Shown here: piece after piece, positions 42,636 to 51,432 of the stretch
How the letters are laid out: each line of letters opens with the position of its first letter
Position numbering within the stretch: the first letter of the stretch is position 1
Source of the DNA: Marinomonas posidonica_A
Lineage (GTDB): Bacteria > Pseudomonadota > Gammaproteobacteria > Pseudomonadales > Marinomonadaceae
Direction of reading: 5' to 3'
DNA length: 64,000 nt
NCBI RefSeq assembly: GCF_043643765.1
Contig: NZ_JBHZSP010000006.1
Coordinates: 62,001 to 126,000, forward strand
Program-made: the position numbers and the translations under genes
The notes under the pieces: model-generated
Database searches by the model: none
What the model was told of the DNA's origin: nothing
What the model saw: the letters and a program-made list of their open reading frames with translations, nothing else

Positions 42636-43670
42636 ATGAAATTTCTTCGAAATACGTGGTATTGCGCTGGTTGGAGCCACGACTTAGTTGATAAACCATT
42701 AGCTATTACATTACTTAATGAACCTGTTGTGCTTTACCGCGGTGAAGATGGCACAGCAATCGCTTTAGAAGATCGGTGTCCTCACCGGTTTGCACCCCTA
42801 AGCAAAGGGAAGGTACAAGGCAATAATATTGCCTGTGGGTATCATGGACTGGTATTCGATTCTAAAGGAAATGGGACGCACAATCCCCATGGCGATGGAA
42901 CTATCCCGAAAGGGTGCAGCGTTAAAAATTACCCAGTCATTGAAGCACAAGGTGTTATTTGGATTTGGATGGGCGAGGCAAGCCAAGCAGACCCAGCCAG
43001 TATTATCGATATTGGTGAGTGCGATAACCGTGAAGGTTGGACAGCGGTACATGGTTACCTCAATGTAAAATGCCACTACGAACTAGTGGCAGATAACCTG
43101 CTCGATCTGAGTCATGTTCCTTACTTACATTCTTTTCTTTCCTCGGATGGAGAGCCACCAGCAGGTTTTAGAGAGGAGCGTAAAGTAGAAGTAGAGGGCA
43201 ATACCGTGTGGTCTATGCACTGGAATTACAATTGTCCGGTTTCGCCATTATTTTCTCTGCTTTGGGACGACGCTCCCGCGATTGGCACACTGCGTGCTCA
43301 TATGTGCTGGCAGCCACCGAGTGTGTTGTATTTGGATACAGGCTTTTCAGCAGAAAATGGCACCATTGAAGACGGTGCTTGTTTCCCCGGTATTCATTTA
43401 ATTACACCAGAAACCGAACATTCCTCCCATTATTTCTATGCGGTTGCCCGCAATAAGAAACTTGACGATGCCGGTTTAAGTGAAGGCATACGCATTCAAA
43501 TCAATAACGCGTTCGAGTTTGAAGACGAACCTATGGTCGAAGCCTGTCATGAACGCATGCCAGAAACAGATCTGATTGCACTAAAACCTGTGTACCTTCC
43601 CGGTGATGTCGCTGGTATGCGGGCGAGACGAAAATTACAGGAATTGATCCAAGCCGAAACAAGTGCATAA
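42636..43670 (+). CDS. Rieske non-heme iron oxygenase alpha subunit, copy 2 (VanA-like)
   Basis: About 344 residues. Rieske ligands are in CPHRFAPLSKG and CGYHGLVFD (near residues 47, 49, 66 and 69). The iron site is DNLLDLSHVPYLHSF near residue 159. The start MKFLRNTWYCAGWSHDL is classical for VanA-type monooxygenases (O-demethylases) and drops an in-frame upstream extension; GATAAGGG lies before it. It has no adjacent reductase, so the VanB-type protein at 37.7 kb probably donates electrons. Control by the divergent AraC protein suggests a substrate different from that of copy 1. Confidence 0.92.
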   Translation: MKFLRNTWYCAGWSHDLVDKPLAITLLNEPVVLYRGEDGTAIALEDRCPHRFAPLSKGKVQGNNIACGYHGLVFDSKGNGTHNPHGDGTIPKGCSVKNYPVIEAQGVIWIWMGEASQADPASIIDIGECDNREGWTAVHGYLNVKCHYELVADNLLDLSHVPYLHSFLSSDGEPPAGFREERKVEVEGNTVWSMHWNYNCPVSPLFSLLWDDAPAIGTLRAHMCWQPPSVLYLDTGFSAENGTIEDGACFPGIHLITPETEHSSHYFYAVARNKKLDDAGLSEGIRIQINNAFEFEDEPMVEACHERMPETDLIALKPVYLPGDVAGMRARRKLQELIQAETSA

Positions 43671-43719
43671 AGAATAAGCTGGCTGACAAAGTAAGAGCCT
43701 ACTTGTTCTACTTTAAAGA

Positions 43720-43748
43720 GGCTGAGTGTTAAGGGAATACACTCAGCC
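43720..43748 (+). terminator. Hairpin after Rieske copy 2
   Basis: GGCTGAGTGT pairs perfectly with ACACTCAGCC over a nine-base loop; the following T tract is weak (TTAGTCGACTTATTTTC). Possible terminator 50 bases after the oxygenase gene. Confidence 0.5.
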
Positions 43749-43903
43749 TTAGTCGACTTATTTTCTTCTTTAATGGCTGTTTGTCTTTTGGGGCATTTCC
43801 ACCGTGTTAAGTAACAATGTAAGTGTTCACCGAGGGCAATTCTAGGGGAGATAATCCTCCTTCTTTTTAATCGTCTTAAGTAGGTAGATAAGAGAAGTGA
43901 TAT

Positions 43904-43941
43904 AAAAAAGGGAATGCCTTAGAAAAGGCATTCCCTTTTTT
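43904..43941. terminator. Strong bidirectional terminator before hsd operon
   Basis: A perfect 17-bp stem, AAAAAAGGGAATGCCTT with AAGGCATTCCCTTTTTT, loop AGAA. It insulates the catabolic island from the restriction operon. Confidence 0.9.
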
Positions 43942-44069
43942 ATTTAAATCAACATGCTTCCTCTAAATTAGGTATTCTTGTCATCATTTCAACGACTAAC
44001 GCCATGGTCAGTAAAATACAAAATGCTTACTGACGCTCTAAGCAGTTACGATATAATGTTGTCCTTTAT

Positions 44070-44086
44070 AAGCTGAGTGTCAGCTT
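44070..44086. promoter_or_regulatory. Dyad AAGCTGA-GTG-TCAGCTT near hsd promoter
   Basis: Perfect 7-bp arms lie just downstream of a TATAAT-like -10 element at about 44052-44057 and 59 bases before hsdM. It could be an operator for the hsd operon or a leader hairpin. Confidence 0.4.
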
Positions 44087-44144
44087 GATGACTGGAATAC
44101 ACCCCAGATGAACAAAATGGGCGTAGGCTCGCTAGGGAAAATAA

Positions 44145-45641
44145 ATGTTTGAACAAGTATTTAAAAACGTCGACGACATCTTTCACAAAGACGCAGGCTG
44201 CTCTTCCGAGCTAGATTACACCGAACAATCCTCATGGATGCTGTTTTTAAAATACCTCGATGATCTGGAGTTTACCAAATCCCAAGAAGCCGAAATGATG
44301 ATGGAAACCTACCAATTCATCATCGACGAACCTTACCGTTGGAGCGCATGGGCCGCCCCAAAAGACGAAAACGGCAAGTTTGATCACAACAACGCCTTAA
44401 CCGGTGATGACCTAATGGACTTTGTTGACGGTGAGCTATTCCCTTATTTAAAAGGCTTTAAGCAACGTGCCGACAACGCCAATACCATTGAATACAAAAT
44501 TGGCGAGATTTTTAGCGAAATCAAAAACAAGATTCAAAGTGGTTATTCACTGCGTGACGCATTGGAAAAAATTGATGAATTACGCTTTCGATCCCAGCAA
44601 GAAAAACACGAACTTAGCCACCTATACGAAGCCAAAATCAAAAACATGGGCAACGCAGGCCGTAACGGTGGCGAATACTACACACCGCGCCCGTTAATCC
44701 GCGCCATGATCGATGTAATACAACCCAACATTGGCGAAACCATTTACGACGGTGCCGCAGGCTCCGCTGGATTTTTATGTGAAGCCTTTGATTATTTACG
44801 CCAAGGTGGCAGAGCAGGAATAGAAGGTAAAAAGCAACTCAGTACCAGCGATTTAGAAATCCTGCAAACCCGTACTTTTTACGCCAAAGAGAAAAAGTCA
44901 TTGGCGTATGTGATCGCCATCATGAACATGATATTGCACGGCATCGAAGCGCCTAATGTATTGCACACCAATACCTTGTCTGAAAACCTCATGGACATTC
45001 AACCAAGCCAGCAGCACGACATCATTTTGGCTAACCCTCCGTTTGGCGGCAAAGAACGCAAAGAGGTGCAAGAAAACTTCCCCATCCAAACTGGCGAAAC
45101 CGCCTTCTTGTTTTTGCAGCACTTTATCAAAATGCTCAAACCCGGTGGCCGCGCCGCCATAGTCATTAAAAACACCTTTTTAAGCAATACCGACAATGCC
45201 GCGATCAAATTGCGTAAAGAACTATTGGAAAACTGTAATTTACATACCGTGTTAGATTGCCCCGGCGGTACCTTTTTGGGCGCTGGCGTAAAAACCGTGG
45301 TGCTGTTTTTTACCAAAGGGGAGCCAACCTTAAACACCTGGTTTTACGAGCTGAATGTGGGTCGCAACATGGGCAAAACCAACCCTTTAAACGACAACGA
45401 CCTTGCTGAATTCGTTACCCTGCAAAAAGCCGCTATCAGCAATAAAGCCGATGGTGAAACCGACCAATCATGGTCACTCGCCATCAGCGACATAGACCAA
45501 ACTACCTACGATTTATCGGTGAAAAACCCCACTATTGGAGAAGTTGAAGCATTACGCGAGCCGAAAGCTATCATTGAAGACATCATTGCACTGGATAAAG
45601 AGTCGGAAGCGATATTGGCTAAGATTCAGGAGATGTTGTAA
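44145..45641 (+). CDS. hsdM: Type I restriction-modification system, methyltransferase subunit
   Basis: A 498-residue adenine methyltransferase subunit. The N-terminal HsdM_N domain (FKNVDDIFHKDAGCSSELDYTEQSSWMLFLKYLDDLE) is followed by the N6 methylase core: GGEYYTPRPLIRAMID, SAM-binding YDGAAGSAGFLCEAF (near residue 202) and catalytic NPPFGGKE (near residue 296). It methylates the target half sites in complex with HsdS. Its stop codon overlaps the hsdS start (TAATG), so translation is coupled. Base composition is richer in C than in the catabolic island, suggesting separate origin. Confidence 0.95.
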   Translation: MFEQVFKNVDDIFHKDAGCSSELDYTEQSSWMLFLKYLDDLEFTKSQEAEMMMETYQFIIDEPYRWSAWAAPKDENGKFDHNNALTGDDLMDFVDGELFPYLKGFKQRADNANTIEYKIGEIFSEIKNKIQSGYSLRDALEKIDELRFRSQQEKHELSHLYEAKIKNMGNAGRNGGEYYTPRPLIRAMIDVIQPNIGETIYDGAAGSAGFLCEAFDYLRQGGRAGIEGKKQLSTSDLEILQTRTFYAKEKKSLAYVIAIMNMILHGIEAPNVLHTNTLSENLMDIQPSQQHDIILANPPFGGKERKEVQENFPIQTGETAFLFLQHFIKMLKPGGRAAIVIKNTFLSNTDNAAIKLRKELLENCNLHTVLDCPGGTFLGAGVKTVVLFFTKGEPTLNTWFYELNVGRNMGKTNPLNDNDLAEFVTLQKAAISNKADGETDQSWSLAISDIDQTTYDLSVKNPTIGEVEALREPKAIIEDIIALDKESEAILAKIQEML

Positions 45642-46849
45642 TGGTTTGGGCAACAGCAAAACTTGGTGAGTTAGCTCAGATTAATTATGGTTATACGGCT
45701 AAAGCCTCATTTGAAACTGATGGGCCAAAATTTTTACGGATTACAGATATACAAAATGGCGTTGTAAATTGGTCAACAGTCCCATCTTGTGAGTTGTCAG
45801 ATCAAGATTTCATAAAGCATAAATTAGAAACTAATGATATTGTTTTTGCCCGAACAGGAGCAACTACGGGAAAAAGCTTCCTAATTAAGGAAATAGAAAA
45901 TTCTGTTGCTGCATCATATTTAATTAGATTACGTTTAACTAGCTGTGAAATACTTCCTGAATTTGTATATATATTTTTTCAAACATCGATGTACTGGGAT
46001 CTGGTTGAAGCCGGAAGCTCGGGAAGTGCACAAGGTGGATTTAATGCATCGAAGCTATCAAATTTAGAAATTAATTTCCCTTCACTTCCAGAACAAAAAC
46101 GCATCGTATCAATCCTCGACACTGTGTTTTTCGACTTAGAACAAACCCGCGCCAAAACCGAACAAAACCTAAAAAACGCCCGCGAGTTATTTGATAGCTA
46201 TCTACAGCAGGTTTTCAGCCAGAAAGGTGAAAGTTGGGAAGAACTAGATTTAGAAAGTTTAGTCAGCGATGATTGCTCTTTATCATATGGAATAGTTCAA
46301 CCAGGTGATGATTTCAATAATGGGTTGCCAGTTGTCAGACCTACGGACTTAAAAACTGAGTTTATAACTCCTAATGGTCTGAAGCTTATAGAACCTGCCA
46401 AATCTGAAGGTTATAAAAGAACTGTTTTACAGGGTGAGGAATTACTTGTGTGTGTCAGAGGAAGTACAGGCATTACTTCTATCGCATGTAAAAGTTTAGC
46501 TGGTGCAAACGTAACAAGAGGGATTGTACCTGTTCGCTTTAACCCAGAATTGATTTCGAGTAGGTTTGGTTATTATCAATTCATATCCCCTTTGGTCCAA
46601 AGCCAAATTAAGGATGCCACTTACGGTGCAGCCTTAATGCAAATTAACATCAGGGATTTTAGAAAAATCAAAGTAAGTACTCCGTCAATAAAAGTACAAA
46701 AGGCATTAGTAAAGAAATTGGATAGTATAAGACCTGATTTAACAAGAGCTGAAGAGATATACAAGCAAAAACTATTAGCTTTAGACGAACTCAAAAAATC
46801 CATCTTACAAAAAGCCTTTAGTGGCGAGTTAACAAAAATAGTCGAGTAA
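45641..46849 (+). CDS. hsdS: Type I restriction-modification system, specificity subunit
   Basis: A 402-residue subunit with two target-recognition domains (about residues 1-150 and 200-340), separated and followed by the conserved coiled-coil spacers. The spacers are recognisable as LPEQKRIVSILDTVFFDLEQTRAKTEQNLKNAR-like segments, the second containing RAEEIYKQKLLALDELKKSILQKAF. Both recognition domains are AT-rich compared with the spacers, as is usual when they are exchanged by recombination. The target sequence cannot be predicted. It starts in the hsdM stop codon; the next gene follows after 18 bases. Confidence 0.94.
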   Translation: MVWATAKLGELAQINYGYTAKASFETDGPKFLRITDIQNGVVNWSTVPSCELSDQDFIKHKLETNDIVFARTGATTGKSFLIKEIENSVAASYLIRLRLTSCEILPEFVYIFFQTSMYWDLVEAGSSGSAQGGFNASKLSNLEINFPSLPEQKRIVSILDTVFFDLEQTRAKTEQNLKNARELFDSYLQQVFSQKGESWEELDLESLVSDDCSLSYGIVQPGDDFNNGLPVVRPTDLKTEFITPNGLKLIEPAKSEGYKRTVLQGEELLVCVRGSTGITSIACKSLAGANVTRGIVPVRFNPELISSRFGYYQFISPLVQSQIKDATYGAALMQINIRDFRKIKVSTPSIKVQKALVKKLDSIRPDLTRAEEIYKQKLLALDELKKSILQKAFSGELTKIVE

Positions 46850-46867
46850 CTAGATAAGGACGATCTA

Positions 46868-48274
46868 ATGCTGAACAATCGCCATGTCAATCAACCGCCT
46901 TTAGTCGAAGGTCAGCGAGTGGAGTTCAAACGCCAGTTGACGGATGGACTAGAAAAAGAAGTGGTGGCGTTTTTAAACGCTCACGATGGCGGCTTGATTT
47001 ACATTGGCCTAGATGACGCAGGCCAAGCCCTGAGTGTTGATCATCTCGACACACTGCAATTACAAATTAAAGACCGCATTAAACAAAACATCAGCCCTTC
47101 GACCATGGGCTTGTTCGATGTCTTGATAGAAGGTTATCAAGATAAAAACATCATCAAAATCGTCGTCGCCCGTGGTTCAGAACAACCTTATTACTTACGT
47201 AAAGCGGGTATGTCACCCAAAGGCTGTTTTATTCGTATTGGCTCGGCAGCGGAGCCTATGCCGCAACGCATGATCGAAACCTTATTTGCTACCCGCACAC
47301 GTAACTCCATTGGCAATATGCGCTCACGCAATCAAGACCTACACTTTGAGCAGCTTAAAATTTATTACCAAGAGCGTGGTTTACCCCTTAACGAGCAATT
47401 TGCCCGTAACCTAGAGCTATTAACCACGGAAGGCGATTTTAACTATGCGGCCTATTTATTAGCCGATGATAACGGCATGTCGATCAAGGTGGCGAAATAC
47501 GCTGGGCTGGATCGTGTGGATCTCATCGAGAACGAAGAATACGGTTATTGCTGTTTGATCAAAGCGACCAAAGCCGTGCTAGAAAAACTCAAGGTAGAAA
47601 ACAAAACCCTCGCCACCATTACCGATAGCACCCGTAACGAAACCAAGCTGTTAAACCCGATAGCCCTACGTGAAGCCGTGATTAATGCGATTATCCATAA
47701 TGCCTACAGCCGCGATGTACCGCCTAAATTTGAGCTGTTTGCGGATCGTTTAGAAATCACTTCCGCAGGCAGTTTGCCACAAGGCTTTAGCCAAGATGAA
47801 TTCTTTATGGGCTATTCGGTACCGCAAAACAAAGAACTCATGCGGGTGTTCAGAGACGTGGATTTAGTGGAACAGCTAGGCTCTGGCATACCGCGTATAT
47901 TACAAAGCTACAGCAAAGACGCTTTTCATTTTACCGATAACTTCACCCGTTTGGTTTTGCCTTTTAGCCAAGTACTGGAAACGAAGGCGCAAGCGACCGG
48001 ACAAGCTACCGGACAAGCTACCGGACAAGCTACCGGACAAGCTACCGGACAAGCTACCGGACAAGCTGAAACGCTATTACTCTATTGCGTAGAACCAAGA
48101 ACGACAAAAGAAATGATGACGCATTTAGAGCTCAGTCACCGAGAGCATTTTAGGGATAGCCTGTTAATACCATTGCTCGATTCAGGACAACTAGAAATGA
48201 CCATTCCAGACAAACCTAAAAGCCCTAAACAGCGTTATGTCACGGTCAAACAAACGGACGATAATCATGACTAG
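46868..48274 (+). CDS. AlbA_2-domain / ATP-binding protein inside hsd operon
   Basis: A 468-residue protein. The N-terminal AlbA_2 (Schlafen-like, AAA_4) domain is seen in EGQRVEFKRQLTDGLEKEVVAFLN with DGGLIYIGLDD. A C-terminal GHKL-type ATP-binding part follows: REAVINAIIHNAYSRD, LEITSAGSLPQG and LVEQLGSGIPRIL. Then comes a low-complexity linker of TGQA repeats (from about residue 376) and a C-terminal winged-helix-like segment (TLLLYCVEPRTTKEMMTHLELSHREHF). Such proteins occur inside type I loci and may be regulators or extra defence factors; the role is unproven. Its end overlaps the hsdR start by eight bases. Confidence 0.85.
   Translation: MLNNRHVNQPPLVEGQRVEFKRQLTDGLEKEVVAFLNAHDGGLIYIGLDDAGQALSVDHLDTLQLQIKDRIKQNISPSTMGLFDVLIEGYQDKNIIKIVVARGSEQPYYLRKAGMSPKGCFIRIGSAAEPMPQRMIETLFATRTRNSIGNMRSRNQDLHFEQLKIYYQERGLPLNEQFARNLELLTTEGDFNYAAYLLADDNGMSIKVAKYAGLDRVDLIENEEYGYCCLIKATKAVLEKLKVENKTLATITDSTRNETKLLNPIALREAVINAIIHNAYSRDVPPKFELFADRLEITSAGSLPQGFSQDEFFMGYSVPQNKELMRVFRDVDLVEQLGSGIPRILQSYSKDAFHFTDNFTRLVLPFSQVLETKAQATGQATGQATGQATGQATGQATGQAETLLLYCVEPRTTKEMMTHLELSHREHFRDSLLIPLLDSGQLEMTIPDKPKSPKQRYVTVKQTDDNHD
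48001..48060 (+). repeat. Five perfect 12-bp tandem repeats encoding TGQA
   Basis: The unit ACAAGCTACCGG is repeated five times without change, with degenerate copies on both sides. The unit is a multiple of three, so gain or loss changes the linker length of the AlbA_2 protein without breaking the frame. Slipped-strand variation is likely. Confidence 0.95.
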
Positions 48275-50909
48275 AAATGAATCTGAAACTCGTGCTGAGT
48301 TAATTTCGCCGAAATTGGCGTTAGACGGCTGGGGCGCAATTAACCTTAATGTTAGCGACTCTAATGTTAGTGATCCGACTGCTAGTGACCTAAGTTTCAT
48401 TCGTCGTGAAGTAGAAATAACCGCTGGCCGTATTTTAGGTGGCGGCAAGCGTGCTGCAAACCTCAAGTGCGACTATGTATTAGAGTTTAAAGGCAGAAAA
48501 CTCGCGGTGGTTGAGGCAAAACGAGAAAGCCTAAGTTACACCGAAGGCGTACGCCAAGCCAAAGACTACGCCCAGCGCCTACAGTGTCGTTTTGCTTACG
48601 CCACCAATGGTCATGACATTTACCAAATAGACAGGGTAACGGGTGAAGAAAAACAAGTAGAGCGTTATTTAAGCCCTGAGGAAATGTGGGCAGCCGTCTT
48701 TAATGGAGACGATGGCGTCGCAGAACCTGAGTTTACCCGCTCATGGCGTGAGCGTTTTTCTCAAATCCCTTTCGAAAGAAAAGGCGATTGGCAACCGCGC
48801 TATTATCAAGAAAACGCCATTAACCAAGCTTTAGAAGCCATCGGCCAAGGCAAAGACCGTATTTTACTGACTCTTGCCACAGGCACAGGTAAAACCTGTA
48901 TTGCGTTTCAAATTACATGGAAGTTATTTCATAGCCGCTGGAGCTTGCAGGCGGCAAAAAATCCCAGCAATGCGAAAAAGCGTCCTCGTATTTTATTTCT
49001 TGCCGACCGTAATGTATTAACCAAACAAGCCTTTAACGACTTTGGTGCTTTTGGCGAGGACGCGGTAGTACGGATTACACCGAGCGAAATCAAAAAAGCC
49101 AAAGGCGTGCCTAAAAACGCCAGTATCTTTATGGCGATTTTCCAAACCTTGATGACAGATTCAGCAACGAATGCCGCCACTAATGGGAATACAGATTCAG
49201 AAGAAGAGCAGGAAAGTGAAGACTATGAACAACCATTATTGACCGACACCAGCGCTTGTAATTTCAGACACTACCCAGAAGACTTTTTTGATTTCATTAT
49301 CATCGACGAATGTCACCGCGGTGGAGCCAATGACGAAAGTTCGTGGCGCGATATTCTTAATTACTTTTCTCCCGCCGTGCAATTAGGGTTAACCGCCACA
49401 CCAAAACGCACAGACAATGCCGACAGTTATAAATACTTTGGTGAACCCGTTTACAGCTACACCTTAAAGCAGGGCATTAGTGATGGTTTTTTAACGCCGT
49501 TTAAGGTGTATCCCATTGTTGGCACTATGGACGAATACCTTTACACGCCGGGCGATGCCGCCAGCTTTAAAGGTGAACCCGAACCCGGCCGAGTATACAA
49601 AGAAGGTGATTTTAACCGCATTATCACCATTCCAAAACGGGAAGAGAAACGTGTTCAGTATTGGATGGATCACATCAATCCAAAGGAAAAAACCATCGTT
49701 TTTTGTGCCACTCAAGAACACGCTGGCATGGTGCGCGATTACATTAACCAATACGCCCGTGCAAAAAAATGGACAACAAACCCCGATTATTGTGTGCGCA
49801 TTACAGCCAATGATGGCCTAGCAGGCGAAAACGATTTGCGTACCTTCTGCGATAACGAAAAAACCATTCCGACCATATTAACCACATCGCGTAAGTTATC
49901 GACCGGTGTAGACGCTAAAAATGTGCGTAATATTGTGTTGATGCGTGAATGCAAAAACATGATTGAGTTTAAGCAGATTATTGGCCGTGGTACGCGCATG
50001 TATGATGGCAAATCCTTTTTCACTGTTTACGACTTTGTAAAAGCGCACCATAACTTTTCAGACCCAGAGTGGGACGGTGAACCATTACCACCCGATGAAA
50101 AACCAGATGCTGATACTTGCGATATTTGCGAAAGTCACCCCTGTCTTTGTGTGTGTGATACCTGTGGCTTTAACCCGTGTAATTGCCCAGACGAGACGCT
50201 TGATGACCCTTGTGATGAGTGTCGTCAATCGCCCTGTTTGTGTGCTGGTAATAACGGTGAGCCTTGTAGCGACTGTGGTTACGCACCTTGTCTTTGTAAT
50301 ACAGACGAAGACGATGGCGAAACTGGCGGTAAAGAAAAAATAGTCATCACACTAAAAGACGGTAAAGCTCGTCAAATCCAACACATGAAAAGCGTGCTGT
50401 TTATGGGCGCTGACGGTGAAATGCTCACCGCTGCACAGTTTGTCGAGCAGTTGTTTGGCGACTTGCCGCGCTTTTTTGGTAACGAAGATGAATTGCGTGA
50501 AATATGGAGCGACCCGATGACTCGTGAAAAGCTACTAACGGATTTGCATGAAGCGGGTTACGACGATGAAAAGCTCGATAGCATGAGACATATTATCGAC
50601 GCCAAAGACAGTGATGTTTATGACTTATTAGCCTTTGTCGCTTATGCAAGAGAGACCCATACCCGCAAGGAACGTGTCTTCAACGCTAAGCCAAATATAT
50701 CGAAAGCTTTTACCTACAAACAAGTCGAGTTTATCGAGTTCATTTTAGATAAATACATAGAAGATGGTGTAGAAGAACTGGCGGCTAAAAAAATGCGTAG
50801 CTTGGTTGAACTGAAATACAACACCATAAGCGACGCCGCCGCAGAGTTTGGTTCACCCGCTGCAATAGGCGACACCTTTATTGGTTTTCAGAAGTATTTG
50901 TATGAATAA
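48267..50909 (+). CDS. hsdR: Type I restriction-modification system, restriction subunit
   Basis: About 880 residues. The N-terminal nuclease domain has LKCDYVLEFKGRKLAVVEAKRE (PD-ExK, near residue 81). The helicase has Walker A TLATGTGKTCIAF (near residue 205), DECHRG (near residue 347), LGLTATPKRTD and QIIGRGTRMYDGK. Between the helicase and the C-terminal domain lies a cysteine-rich insert, about residues 618-678, of four C-x2-C-x4-C-x-C units. The C-terminal part resembles the EcoEI-type R subunit. I chose ATG 48267, overlapping the previous gene by eight bases, rather than an upstream in-frame start. The protein cleaves unmodified foreign DNA after translocation. Confidence 0.94.
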   Translation: MTRNESETRAELISPKLALDGWGAINLNVSDSNVSDPTASDLSFIRREVEITAGRILGGGKRAANLKCDYVLEFKGRKLAVVEAKRESLSYTEGVRQAKDYAQRLQCRFAYATNGHDIYQIDRVTGEEKQVERYLSPEEMWAAVFNGDDGVAEPEFTRSWRERFSQIPFERKGDWQPRYYQENAINQALEAIGQGKDRILLTLATGTGKTCIAFQITWKLFHSRWSLQAAKNPSNAKKRPRILFLADRNVLTKQAFNDFGAFGEDAVVRITPSEIKKAKGVPKNASIFMAIFQTLMTDSATNAATNGNTDSEEEQESEDYEQPLLTDTSACNFRHYPEDFFDFIIIDECHRGGANDESSWRDILNYFSPAVQLGLTATPKRTDNADSYKYFGEPVYSYTLKQGISDGFLTPFKVYPIVGTMDEYLYTPGDAASFKGEPEPGRVYKEGDFNRIITIPKREEKRVQYWMDHINPKEKTIVFCATQEHAGMVRDYINQYARAKKWTTNPDYCVRITANDGLAGENDLRTFCDNEKTIPTILTTSRKLSTGVDAKNVRNIVLMRECKNMIEFKQIIGRGTRMYDGKSFFTVYDFVKAHHNFSDPEWDGEPLPPDEKPDADTCDICESHPCLCVCDTCGFNPCNCPDETLDDPCDECRQSPCLCAGNNGEPCSDCGYAPCLCNTDEDDGETGGKEKIVITLKDGKARQIQHMKSVLFMGADGEMLTAAQFVEQLFGDLPRFFGNEDELREIWSDPMTREKLLTDLHEAGYDDEKLDSMRHIIDAKDSDVYDLLAFVAYARETHTRKERVFNAKPNISKAFTYKQVEFIEFILDKYIEDGVEELAAKKMRSLVELKYNTISDAAAEFGSPAAIGDTFIGFQKYLYE

Positions 50910-50988
50910 CTGAAGCGCAAAAGAGAAGTCTGTTTTCTTTTTGCATTAATTATGGAAAGAATAAATTTAACTGGATAAAGTTACCATT

Positions 50989-51422
50989 ATGGTAAATAAT
51001 GCATCAAATATTAGCGCTTATGAGGGACATCCGCCTAACGAGGTTAGTAATGGACGGTCTCGAATAACAGGTGGCCCTCTTTATAATGTTGCAGATGTGC
51101 TTGCTCTATTGGCTAAAGGTGATAGTAAAACGCACCTGTGGACTCGAAAGTGTATACAGGATGTTGCGCAATTAGCTTTTGATACCGCCGATGTTCGTGA
51201 ACTGTTAAAACAAGCATTATAACCACTGGCATATATGTTAATTCGGAATGGTGTGTTCAAAGGCCAACGGGTCCTTGGGCAGCTTGTGATAGTTACCGTT
51301 TGTTCCGTGATGAGTGGAATGACAATGCCTATAAAAACTTGCGCTACGAATATTATGTGAAATTTGCGATTGCTAAGAGCGGGAAGCTATTGCTACTTGT
51401 CTCTTGTCATTTATCGCAGTAG
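50989..51422 (+). pseudogene. MqsR-like toxin gene, frameshifted (toxin of TAC locus)
   Basis: The first 77 codons from ATG 50989 include YNVADVLALLAKGDSKTHLWTRKCIQDV, matching the N-terminal MqsR pattern of strand and helix. A stop occurs at 51220-51222. From about 51222 another frame stays open to 51422 and encodes TTGIYVNSEWCVQRPTG and YEYYVKFAIAKSGKLLLLVS, which read as the missing C-terminal half. Removing a TA dinucleotide within TTATAACC (about 51217-51224) would restore the frame. The complete toxin would have about 143 residues and act as an mRNA interferase. The antitoxin gene starts ten bases after the second stop. Alternatively this is a sequencing error. Confidence 0.65.
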
Positions 51423-51432
51423 GAGAATGGTG

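Larger units (their letters stand above)
43671..44144. other. Intergenic region with two hairpins and hsd promoter
   Basis: No gene of useful length is seen in these 474 bases. A hairpin close to the oxygenase gene and a strong terminator at 43904 leave about 150 bases between them that could be the 3' untranslated region or a small RNA. A TATAAT box at about 44052 and a dyad at 44070 belong to the hsd operon. Confidence 0.5.

Noticed and set aside
48001..48060. Tandem repeats as a CRISPR array
   Set aside because: The units are contiguous 12-mers without spacers and are translated in frame as TGQA inside a gene.
51205..51224. Programmed -1 frameshifting in the MqsR-like toxin gene
   Set aside because: The sequence CTG TTA AAA CAA is not a standard slippery heptamer and no strong downstream structure is obvious; a TA insertion explains the break more simply.
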